Assembly (NCBI GenBank): GCA_947487765.1
Contig: CANKXO010000004.1
Coordinates: 124,001 to 188,000 of the forward strand
Length of the DNA stretch: 64,000 nucleotides
Reading direction: 5' to 3'
DNA from: an uncultured Pseudomonadales bacterium
GTDB taxonomy: Bacteria > Pseudomonadota > Gammaproteobacteria > Pseudomonadales > Cellvibrionaceae
Shown: piece by piece, positions 55,875 to 63,086 of the stretch
Layout of the letters: each line of letters begins with the position of its first letter
Position numbering within the stretch: position 1 is the first letter of the stretch
The notes under the pieces: generated by a model
Database searches by the model: none
Told to the model about the DNA's origin: nothing
What the model saw: the letters and a program-made list of their open reading frames with translations, nothing else
Program-made: the position numbers and the translations under genes

Positions 55875-56861
55875 TCAATCTATGCCAATGCTTACTCCTA
55901 TATCTGCGGCTAATGTTGCCAAAAACTCTCTAGAAAGTGGCCATTCTTGGGTAATAGTAGATTTTTTAAACTGCAGCATCCAGTAAACGTAGAAGATAAC
56001 GCTTTGTCTATAAAACGGTTCTAAGTCACGCTTTTTTTTAACTAAGGGTATTAAAAAATCATTCTTCACAGCATTTTCTATTGTCAAATCCAACTGCTCT
56101 GCTTTGAGATGACTATCAAGATAGTCCCATACCGCTACAGATGAGCTAAAGGCCTCTGGTTCAAATCCAATTTGCCTTCTATAAAAGTTATCTAATTCAG
56201 CTGTAAACCCCAACTCATCTGCTTCGCTTACATTGACTTTATCGTTTACTGTTACAAAAAAATCATCTGTTGTTTCGATTAGCGCCATACTTCTGGCGGA
56301 CACCCTTTTAACTTCAGGCTTTTGTTTCTTCTTAGATTTGTATAAAAGATCATGAGTCAGTTCTGCATGTGCATGCTGTAGAAGAGTTCTAATCTGAACC
56401 TCACAAGGGGTATCGGGAGTAACCGAAAGCCCTCCCAAGCTCATTGTTTTAACTGGCCTTAATACAAAGTGAAGTGATTGATATGAAAACTCTAGCGGTC
56501 TAACATTTCTCTCAGCCTCATAATCTCTGGATACGTCCGCAGACCAAAAATCGGTAAGACTATTAATTTCTTCTGAAATGACATCAATATCTTTTATTAA
56601 TAGAACTACAAATCGGACACCCACTTTGTCTTCTATCTCTTTATAAGGATCAGAATATGACTTGTCTTCTCTATAAAACGCCTTCTCTATTAGAGAATGA
56701 TTATCTTTCAGTCGAGGCAAAGGGGGGATTTTAAAAAAAGCATTGCAATTAATGTTTTTTAATCTGAGACGATCAGAAATTTTCTCTACAACAAGATTTC
56801 CCCAAGCTTCATAAAGAGGCTTTTCTTTTTCCCAAATTTCTAAAAGCTGTTCTGAGTTCAT
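55875..56861 (-). CDS. RelA/SpoT-domain nucleotidyltransferase
   Basis: Protein of 328 residues. The (p)ppGpp-synthetase-type fold is visible: PRLKDNHSLIEKAF in place of the usual basic R-x-K-x-x-x-S element, IEDKVGVRFVVLLIKD, the YQSLHFVL block, and CEVQIRTLLQHAHAELTHDLLYK. There is no HD hydrolase or TGS domain. The C-terminal 130 residues are unassigned. Stand-alone members include alarmone synthetases and toxins that pyrophosphorylate tRNA or make (pp)pApp; which applies is unknown. Its start overlaps the upstream NdpA-like gene by four bases (ATGA). Confidence 0.82.
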   Translation of the reverse strand: MNSEQLLEIWEKEKPLYEAWGNLVVEKISDRLRLKNINCNAFFKIPPLPRLKDNHSLIEKAFYREDKSYSDPYKEIEDKVGVRFVVLLIKDIDVISEEINSLTDFWSADVSRDYEAERNVRPLEFSYQSLHFVLRPVKTMSLGGLSVTPDTPCEVQIRTLLQHAHAELTHDLLYKSKKKQKPEVKRVSARSMALIETTDDFFVTVNDKVNVSEADELGFTAELDNFYRRQIGFEPEAFSSSVAVWDYLDSHLKAEQLDLTIENAVKNDFLIPLVKKKRDLEPFYRQSVIFYVYWMLQFKKSTITQEWPLSREFLATLAADIGVSIGID

Positions 56862-57952
56862 TCCTGACTTTTTATCTCGTCTTTAATAGTGATTCTAGTC
56901 CAGATTGGACTACATTCCGAATCATCATTTACTGCCTCTATACTCTCTATTTCCACGTAATCTTCGAAGGCTTCGGCTGGTGCCGAAATGCTAACACTGT
57001 TACTAAATTTTATCTTTCTTGTTTTTAATTCGCTGCGAATCAAATCAATATCCTTCGTAAATGCTACATTTGGAACTTCCTTTGAATACAAGTATGAACA
57101 GAAATCATCACACATGTCATCTTCAAAATAGCTATCTCCAAATTCTCTACAGTTAATAGATTGGGAGTTGTCTACTTTTATGTATGTTACAAGAGCATTC
57201 AGAATATCGCTTTTTTTATCTTGGTCCAGGCCAGAATCCAGTATGAAATTTCTCGCCTCCTTGAAAAACAACTTAGTTGTTCTAGCACTACTCTCCAAAT
57301 ATTCAAACCCTAGAAAATCACTCACAAAGTAATTTGCCCCGGCTTTTTCTTTCCCAGATACCTGAGTATCATTAATGTAAACATCCCACTCGTTATTTAA
57401 TGAGTCTTCTTCGGACTCGACAGGCTCATTTTTTTCAAGAAAAGCCGCTGTTTTATAGAGTTTTGAAGTTGGAGTTAACAAAAGTTCTTTTATATATTTT
57501 AGTGATATTTTTTGCGTTTTAGGGTTAGTTGCTTTTTCATATCCACTGTATATATCAGCTTTCATTATTCCTGTTATTCTCTTATTCAAACCACCATATG
57601 TGCCAGTAAAAACAACAAGTATACCACCGGGTATATTTCTAAAATGCTGAACATCTGTTAATTTATTTGCCAATATAGATGAGACATCAATGAATTCATC
57701 AATCTCCAATTCGGAGAGGCTTGTTGAAATCTCTGCTGTACTTTGCTGGGATTCGTTAGAAATTTGCATCTGAACAGCTTTGGAATCTTGGCCTATAGCT
57801 TCTGTAACTCGAGACTTGAAGCTAGTCATTGCGGCATCATCAAAGTCAAGTAGAACGTCACCTAATGTCGGCGCAATTCGAAGATTGTTCTCTCCACGCT
57901 GATGGATTTCATGAATTATTATTCTGTCGATATTGAGATTACCAATAACCAT
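56858..57952 (-). CDS. NdpA-like nucleoid-associated protein
   Basis: Protein of 364 residues resembling the 37-kDa nucleoid-associated family (NdpA/YejK). The typical opening IDRIIIHEIHQRGENNLR is present, as are VSSILANKLTDVQHFRNIPGG-type and ITGIMKADI segments. The C-terminal SVSISAPAEAFEDYVEIE with WTRITIKDE also fits. Its role in the genome is normally nucleoid binding without a known reaction. Here it is translationally coupled to the RelA/SpoT-domain gene, suggesting a two-component module; the YejK house-keeping copy would be expected elsewhere. Confidence 0.72.
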   Translation of the reverse strand: MVIGNLNIDRIIIHEIHQRGENNLRIAPTLGDVLLDFDDAAMTSFKSRVTEAIGQDSKAVQMQISNESQQSTAEISTSLSELEIDEFIDVSSILANKLTDVQHFRNIPGGILVVFTGTYGGLNKRITGIMKADIYSGYEKATNPKTQKISLKYIKELLLTPTSKLYKTAAFLEKNEPVESEEDSLNNEWDVYINDTQVSGKEKAGANYFVSDFLGFEYLESSARTTKLFFKEARNFILDSGLDQDKKSDILNALVTYIKVDNSQSINCREFGDSYFEDDMCDDFCSYLYSKEVPNVAFTKDIDLIRSELKTRKIKFSNSVSISAPAEAFEDYVEIESIEAVNDDSECSPIWTRITIKDEIKSQE

Positions 57953-58173
57953 AAATTGTCCTTATTTCCTATATAAATCTAAGACAACAATCATCCGTAC
58001 ACTATAGGTTTATTACTGATTCTGAGCTTAAAAAATAAAAAGTCCGCTAAGGGTCGTGAGCAGCCATAGTGTTTTAATTTGATGAAGGGCAGTTTAAAGT
58101 AGAAGAAAGAAGGTAAGGTGAGTTCCAAAACATCTACTGCTCCGATTTATTATTGCTAGCGAGGGTATCGGAT

Positions 58174-58214
58174 TTTTAAGGGTCTTTAAAGTCGTGTAAA
58201 GGTTTACAGTAAAA
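58174..58214. repeat. Dispersed island repeat, copy B
   Basis: TTTTAAGGG, TCTTTAAAGTCGTGTAAAGG and TTTACAG match copy C at most positions. It lies about 220 bases upstream of the NdpA-like gene start. The rest of the 57953-58278 gap shows no gene. Confidence 0.6.
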
Positions 58215-58278
58215 ATTTGGCGCGTGGTTCTACGAAAAAGCGTGTTGTGTAGACTATTAGGTGTTGGTAGCAGTAAGT

Positions 58279-58455
58279 CTAAACTGAATGGATCGTCTGC
58301 ATCGCTTGGTGATTCAGTAAGTGAGTGAGCTTAAGCATATCTTCCCGCAAGATACTAAATTTAACCGCCACAGCTTCCAGATTCCGAAAAAAGCCTACTA
58401 ATGGTATTAATTGCTTCTCACGGTTTGCTGTTGGCTCACTTGTCTTGTTCGTCAT
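58279..58455 (-). pseudogene. Truncated second copy of ORF2, fused to antisense MNT-HEPN sequence
   Basis: Frame of 58 residues. The first 18 or so (with REKQLIPLV) resemble the ORF2 protein at 52940-53095, and the start overlaps ORF1' by 20 bases, as in the intact pair. The remainder is read through the reverse of the MNT-HEPN fragment at 58304-58398, so the protein is a chance chimera produced by a deletion joining the two remnants. Confidence 0.6.
58304..58398 (+). pseudogene. MNT-HEPN gene fragment
   Basis: By hand alignment about 84 of 95 bases match 52693-52787 of the intact MNT-HEPN gene without gaps, covering the HEPN region from SLVIQQASEL to the KKAY helix. The reading frame is broken by a stop soon after (TAATGG), and both ends of the gene are missing. 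Confidence 0.88.
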
Positions 58456-58636
58456 CTTTGCATATTTCCTCAATAGTTTTTTGTGTGCCAGATGCATAAT
58501 AATCAGGCTCTTCAATGTTTTCTGAGATATTATCGAGCTCTTTGCTTCTGCGCTTAGCAAACTCTTCAATTTTCTTCTGAGTCCAGCCTTTCTTTTGTCG
58601 GGCTTCAGCAAGTGGTTTAATTTTGTCAGACATCAC
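58436..58636 (-). CDS. Small charged hypothetical protein (ORF1 paralogue)
   Basis: Protein of 66 residues starting at GTG 58636 or the adjacent ATG 58633. It is charged, with ARQKKGWTQKKIEEFAKRR, then IEEPDYYASG and an acidic tail. The last part parallels the ORF1 protein at 53076-53264. Its ATG overlaps the stop of a 31-codon frame upstream (TGATG). No domain recognised. Confidence 0.5.
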   Translation of the reverse strand: MMSDKIKPLAEARQKKGWTQKKIEEFAKRRSKELDNISENIEEPDYYASGTQKTIEEICKDDEQDK

Positions 58637-58728
58637 AATAACCTTGGTGTAAGGAAATCGGCTTTAGTTATATAGGTGTAGCCATAATTTTCGTGCATGG
58701 CTTTCATGGTTTCGTTGATAGGGTTCAT
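58633..58728 (-). CDS. Possible 31-residue leader or remnant ORF
   Basis: Short frame from ATG 58728, encoding NPINETMKAMHENYGYTYI and a short tail. Its stop overlaps the next ATG as TGATG, the sort of coupling seen in real operons. It could be a truncated gene left by rearrangement. Weak evidence only. Confidence 0.25.
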   Translation of the reverse strand: MNPINETMKAMHENYGYTYITKADFLTPRLL

Positions 58729-58831
58729 AATTCTAATAAGGTTAGCATTTATCATGCGAGAATGTGATGGTATGGTAATAGCTCTTAGGGCTATTAAAAG
58801 TGTTATCTTTTAGTTTATTTCGCCTAATAAA

Positions 58832-59191
58832 CTAGCCAAGCTTTAGTTTTATCTTGTGAATCTCAGGTTCGCTGCTGTTGTAGTCAACATAATGATTTTC
58901 AACAATTGGGCTTTCGATCATGAGGTTGTATTTATCGGAGGTCAGGTCGGTATATGAGGTTTGCCAGCTGTGGATCGCTTCTGCTCGGCCTACAACCAAT
59001 ATCTCATATTTATAGATAACACCATTAATTTTTTTGATTTCTATACCAGTGATAAGACCATCCGTTAAGGACGATATTTTAGTTCCCTGAATAATAATAT
59101 TTCCGCCTCCAGGAACCAGTAATCCTTTTTCTAGCTTTATAGTTTTGGAATCTGATTTTATTACTTCGAATGGTTGATTTTCTTCAATCAT
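58832..59191 (-). CDS. Hypothetical beta-rich protein
   Basis: Protein of 119 residues without signal peptide or membrane segment. Predominantly beta pattern: FEVIKSDSKTIKLEKG, GGNIIIQGTKISSL, YKYEILVVGRAEAIHSW, EIHKIKLKLG. No family recognised. TTCCTG rather than a purine-rich ribosome site lies near the start on the plus strand, which reads CAGGAA upstream on the coding strand and is adequate. The 480-base gap upstream holds only repeat copy C. Confidence 0.55.
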   Translation of the reverse strand: MIEENQPFEVIKSDSKTIKLEKGLLVPGGGNIIIQGTKISSLTDGLITGIEIKKINGVIYKYEILVVGRAEAIHSWQTSYTDLTSDKYNLMIESPIVENHYVDYNSSEPEIHKIKLKLG

Positions 59192-59440
59192 TTTATTGTT
59201 CCTGTTTCACTTTTTATTAACTGGCTCAGTGCATTTGGGCCAAACTAAAACCTCTTGATGATAGACGAGTCATACAGCAACTCACTGTTAGGGGGGTATC
59301 CGCTACAGCAGCTTAGGGTGACCTTGAGGCAAATTGTCTCTTATCGTTTAAGTCTGCTTTGGAACAGTTTGGTAGAGAATATAAACGAATCCCAAAATGC
59401 TACGGCATTAATTTATTCTTAATAGAAAAGCCTATATGAC

Positions 59441-59480
59441 TTTTCAAGGGCTTTAAAGAGGTGTAAAGCTTTACACAAAA
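59441..59480. repeat. Dispersed island repeat, copy C, with 16-bp palindrome
   Basis: TTTTCAAGGGCTTTAAAGAG is followed by GTGTAAAGCTTTACAC (59461-59476), a perfect palindrome that could be an operator. Related copies are at 58174 and 54515. The surrounding gap 59192-59670 has no convincing gene. Confidence 0.65.
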
Positions 59481-59670
59481 GATTGTCACCAGATTCAACG
59501 TTTTTAACTTTTTTGGGTCGATTCGGTTTGCATAAGGGGTGTGGTTGGGTATGTGAAATTGGCTCTAGCTTTTTAGCAGTATCCAACATCAGCTATCGCG
59601 TTAACTATGGCTAAACCATAATGAAATAGCCAATGCCAGATAAATAGAATGTTAGTAGTTTGTATTTGGT

Positions 59671-60447
59671 TTACTGAAAAAGAGAATCGAATGATTGGCC
59701 TTTTTCAATGTTCTCTAAAGTTTCATTAAATACTTTTTTAGTTCGCTCATAGATAAAAGACCCCGAGCTGACTCTTTTTACACCCAATTCTTTTAATGTA
59801 ATAAAGGAAGGCAAAGTAGGCATGGCCATCACATTGACAGGAATAGACACAGATTCTACCAGTCTCTTAATGTCGCTTTCATTGGTGATACACGGAACAA
59901 ATATTCCATCAGCCCCAGCTGCTTGGTATTTTTCTGCACGCTCTAGGGTTTGTTCCAGGGGGCTATCTAAGCCCATGAGGAAAGGATCGGTACGGATGTT
60001 GAGAAAAATATCAATGCTGTGCTTAGTTAAATGGCTTTTTATCGATTTTATTGTATTGCCAAAATCAGATGCATCGATGATATGTCGTTGTTTTGTTTCA
60101 TCAACGAATGAGTCTTCTAGGTTAATGCCTGCCACACCCATGGTATGCAATTGGTCAATGTGCCGAATGATATCGTCGATATCTCGACTATAACCGCCTT
60201 CAATATCAACCGTTAAGGGTATAGATATTCTGCGTTGTATAGATTCCACTACGCTTAGTAGCTCATCAAAGCTCATCTGTTCGCCATCGTCATAACCTAA
60301 CATATCGGCAATAGCTGCACTGGATGTGCCGACTGCTTGATACCCCATTTTTTCAAAGGCCAGGGCGCTTTGTAGGTCCCATACATTGCCAATATGTAAT
60401 AGGTTATCTTGTTGATGTAGCGTTTTAAAGTCGTCTGCTTTGCTCAT
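59671..60447 (-). CDS. Isocitrate lyase/PEP mutase-family enzyme
   Basis: Protein of 258 residues with the ICL/PEPM barrel: LLHIGNVWDLQSALAFEKMG, VGTSSAAIADMLGYDDGE, PLTVDIEGGY with the metal-site Asp, GVAGINLEDSF, IFLNIRTDPFL and AAGADGIFVP. The usual catalytic Cys loop of isocitrate lyase is absent, as in carboxyphosphonoenolpyruvate mutase-like and oxaloacetase-like members. Substrate unknown. A Crp-like regulator gene lies 66 bases upstream on the same strand. Confidence 0.87.
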   Translation of the reverse strand: MSKADDFKTLHQQDNLLHIGNVWDLQSALAFEKMGYQAVGTSSAAIADMLGYDDGEQMSFDELLSVVESIQRRISIPLTVDIEGGYSRDIDDIIRHIDQLHTMGVAGINLEDSFVDETKQRHIIDASDFGNTIKSIKSHLTKHSIDIFLNIRTDPFLMGLDSPLEQTLERAEKYQAAGADGIFVPCITNESDIKRLVESVSIPVNVMAMPTLPSFITLKELGVKRVSSGSFIYERTKKVFNETLENIEKGQSFDSLFQ

Positions 60448-60513
60448 TGTTATGGTGCCTTGTTAAAAGCCACCATAGTAATGAGGGGTGCAGCAATAAT
60501 CATTCACCTAGAT

Positions 60514-61098
60514 TCATTTTTTTAATTTGCTGAGTGTTTGCGGTGCAATGCCAAGATAAGAAGCAATATGATAAGACTTCACTTGTTTTTCTATTAATGG
60601 ATATTCATCAAGCAGGCGTTCGTAACGCTCTTTAGCCGTTTCAGACATCAATGAAATCACTCGTTTATAGGTGGCAGCAAAATAGGTGTCGTGTAACCAA
60701 ATACGCGTTAGGTGTTCCCATTTTTTGTTGGTTGAAATAAATTCATCTAGTTCAGCTAAGGCGATCGTGTAAAAAACAGAGTCTTCGAGTGCTTCAAAAT
60801 TCAACATTGAGCCTGTGTTTTCATAATGACTCACACTGTCATCAAGAAAATGGTTTAACCCGTGCTTGGTTTTTCCACGGAAATACAATTGCCATGTGAA
60901 GTCTTTACCATTGACATCGGTAAAGTAAGATCGCGCAACACCGCTTTTTACAAACCATATGTCACTAAAGATTTCACCAGCGGCATGGATTGTCTCTCCT
61001 TTTTTAACCTCAACTTTCTTTAGTTTTGAACAAATATAATCCCACTCCTCATTGTCAACGGGTATTAATTGTTTGATCATTTTTTTAAAATATTTCAT
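60514..61098 (-). CDS. Crp/Fnr-family regulator with cyclic-nucleotide-binding-like domain
   Basis: Protein of 194 residues. The N-terminal cNMP-type beta roll has VKKGETIHAAGEIFSDIWFV and SGVARSYFTDVNGKDFTW. The C-terminal helix-turn-helix is short (SYHIASYLGIAPQTLSKLKK). This type often controls one neighbouring stress or metabolic gene, here perhaps the PEP-mutase-family enzyme downstream. The ligand residues for cAMP are not evident. Confidence 0.85.
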   Translation of the reverse strand: MKYFKKMIKQLIPVDNEEWDYICSKLKKVEVKKGETIHAAGEIFSDIWFVKSGVARSYFTDVNGKDFTWQLYFRGKTKHGLNHFLDDSVSHYENTGSMLNFEALEDSVFYTIALAELDEFISTNKKWEHLTRIWLHDTYFAATYKRVISLMSETAKERYERLLDEYPLIEKQVKSYHIASYLGIAPQTLSKLKK

Positions 61099-61362
61099 AG
61101 AACTACAACGTCGTCATTATTTTTTCTATTGATAGGTTATAAGTGAAGCCAGAAAAGTCAATATTATAGAAGCTGTATGCTACATCTTAAAAAAGCAATA
61201 TACTAATAATAAAGGAGCATTATAAATAAGCTAAATTTAATTAGAAGAGCTGAATGATTGATAGCCGGTCAGCGGCAATAACGTAAGGCTTGAATAAAAA
61301 TGATAGTTTTATTTTCTTTGCTTGGATTATTTCACTTTATCTGTATAAGTTTTAATATGAAG

Positions 61363-61740
61363 TTATCGAGTAAATCTAACATCATATACATTGGTGACAC
61401 CTTCCTCTTTATTTGTCGTGTATGTAATTTTTAGCTTTTCAGAATTTTCAGGCTGTAGAATAACTTCCTTTACATACTTCTGTTCTGGGTAATCATCATA
61501 GTCCGTTGTGTATATGACGTTAGTTGTAGTTTGCCTACAATTATCAAACGTTGGTTCACTATCGTATAGTTCAAAAAATACAACTTTATTATGCCACCCT
61601 GTAGTGCGTGTATATAAATAAAATGTTTTCTTATGATGTTGTACTTTGTCAGCGTATCTTATTTGATCTAAAGGAAAACCGCAGTCATTTGAATGGCAGC
61701 CAGCTAATAAAATAATGGCCAATAGTAGAAAACGGTACAT
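61363..61740 (-). CDS. Tandem lipoprotein paralogue 4 (putative immunity protein)
   Basis: About 125 residues from the ATG at 61740; TTG 61752 is an alternative. The lipobox is in IILLAGC. The mature domain has CGFPLDQIRYADKVQ, TFYLYTRTTGWHNKVVFFEL and a VYDVRFTR end. At DNA level it is nearly the same as the copy at 62682-63086, pointing to recent duplication or conversion. Last in a five-gene row starting with the putative effector at 63898. Immunity function is inferred from arrangement only. Confidence 0.7.
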   Translation of the reverse strand: MYRFLLLAIILLAGCHSNDCGFPLDQIRYADKVQHHKKTFYLYTRTTGWHNKVVFFELYDSEPTFDNCRQTTTNVIYTTDYDDYPEQKYVKEVILQPENSEKLKITYTTNKEEGVTNVYDVRFTR

Positions 61741-61764
61741 GAAAATGGCCAAGTCTATAAAAAA

Positions 61765-62151
61765 CTATCGTGTGAATTTAACATCATAAACATTAGCAAT
61801 ACCTTCGCTCTTATTGGGCGTATAAATAATGTTGAGTTTTTCGGGATTGTCAGGCTGTAATGTCATCTTTTTAATGTAGCGAGACTCTGGGTAATCGTCA
61901 TACACGATTTCATATATAGGCTTAATATCTATTTTCCTACAATCGTTTAGTGTGGGCTGTTTATTGTACAGCTGAAAGTAAACAGCTTTATCATTCCACC
62001 CCATTGTAAGTGTATAAAGATAGTAAGTTTTATTATTTATCTCTATTGAGTCTGCAAATTTCAATTGGTCGCTGGCAATTTCTGAGTCACAATTTTTCCC
62101 GCATGACGTCAGAAAAAGTAAAGCTATCAATGCGGTAATCAATGTATTCAT
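61765..62151 (-). CDS. Tandem lipoprotein paralogue 3 (putative immunity protein)
   Basis: Protein of 128 residues with a lipobox in LLFLTSC. It shares the family pattern (QLKFADSIE, TYYLYTLTMGWNDKAVYFQL, NVYDVKFTR) but is clearly divergent from copies 1 and 4. The Cys after the lipobox and a Cys in NDCRKID are kept, suggesting a disulfide in the periplasm. It is 41 bases after copy 2 and 24 bases before copy 4. Confidence 0.7.
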   Translation of the reverse strand: MNTLITALIALLFLTSCGKNCDSEIASDQLKFADSIEINNKTYYLYTLTMGWNDKAVYFQLYNKQPTLNDCRKIDIKPIYEIVYDDYPESRYIKKMTLQPDNPEKLNIIYTPNKSEGIANVYDVKFTR

Positions 62152-62192
62152 TTTTTGTTATGTTTATATGGCTATAAATAAAGTACTCAAGT

Positions 62193-62615
62193 CTATCGAG
62201 TAAATTTAACACCGTAAACATCAGCGACCCCTTCGCTTTTGTCAGGCGTATAAATAATTTTGAGTTTTTCTAGTTCTTCAGGTTGTAGAATAATATCTTT
62301 CACATATTTTTCTTTTGATGTGGGGTCATTTGGAAAATAGTCATAATGTATTCCAAATATAGGTTCAGGGTCAGTCTTATTCGTACACGCATCATATGTT
62401 GGCTTTTTTTCATATAGTTCGAAAAAAACAACCTTTTCTTGAAAGCCTGTTGTTCGAGTATAAAGGTGATAAGTTTTATCGTTTTTCTCTAGTGTGTCGG
62501 CAAATCTAAGTTGATCACTTGCTATATCAAAACAATTCTTATCGCAGGCTGCAACTAGGAGGGTCGATGAAATAATTACAGCTTTTATAAATTTCACTTC
62601 CATGTTTTTGACCAT
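62193..62615 (-). CDS. Tandem lipoprotein paralogue 2 (putative immunity protein)
   Basis: Protein of 140 residues; the Met at 62603 is an alternative start. The lipobox is in LLVAAC. Same domain (QLRFADTLEKND, YHLYTRTTGFQEKVVFFEL, VYGVKFTR) with a short insertion near YFPNDPTSKEKY. This is the most diverged copy by insertion. It lies between copies 1 and 3 on the same strand. Confidence 0.7.
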   Translation of the reverse strand: MVKNMEVKFIKAVIISSTLLVAACDKNCFDIASDQLRFADTLEKNDKTYHLYTRTTGFQEKVVFFELYEKKPTYDACTNKTDPEPIFGIHYDYFPNDPTSKEKYVKDIILQPEELEKLKIIYTPDKSEGVADVYGVKFTR

Positions 62616-62681
62616 GCGACTCTTTTCCTAGTTTATGGGAAAATACAAAGGTGCGTATTAACTTTAAGCTAGTATATTAAG

Positions 62682-63086
62682 TTATCGAGTAAATTTAACA
62701 TCATATACATTGGCGACACCTTCCTCTTTATTTTTTGTATATGTAATTTTTAGCTTTTCAGTGTTTTCAGGCTGTAGAATAATATCTTTTACATACTTCC
62801 GTTCTGGGTAATCGTCGTAGTCTATTTTGTATATGAACTTGGTTTTAGTTTGCCTGCAATTATCAAACGTTGGTTCACTATCGTATAATTCAAAAAATAC
62901 AACTTTATTGTGCCAACCTGTAGTGCGTGTATATAAATAAAATGTTTTCTTATTATGTTGTGCTTTGTCAGCGTATCTTATTTGATCTAAAGGAAAGCCA
63001 CAGTCATTTGAATTGCAGCCTGCTAGTAGGATAATGACTAATAATAAAGGAAGTTTAATTGTGCTTATTTCCACATTTCGCTCCAC
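62682..63086 (-). CDS. Tandem lipoprotein paralogue 1, overlapping the putative effector gene
   Basis: About 134 residues from GTG 63086, or GTG 63074. The lipobox is in IILLAGC. The domain carries CGFPLDQIRYADKAQ, TFYLYTRTTGWHNKVVFFEL and NVYDVKFTR. It overlaps the end of the 63065-63898 gene by about 20 bases, the coupling expected of a cognate immunity gene. It is nearly identical to copy 4, with two diverged copies in between. Confidence 0.72.
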   Translation of the reverse strand: MERNVEISTIKLPLLLVIILLAGCNSNDCGFPLDQIRYADKAQHNKKTFYLYTRTTGWHNKVVFFELYDSEPTFDNCRQTKTKFIYKIDYDDYPERKYVKDIILQPENTEKLKITYTKNKEEGVANVYDVKFTR

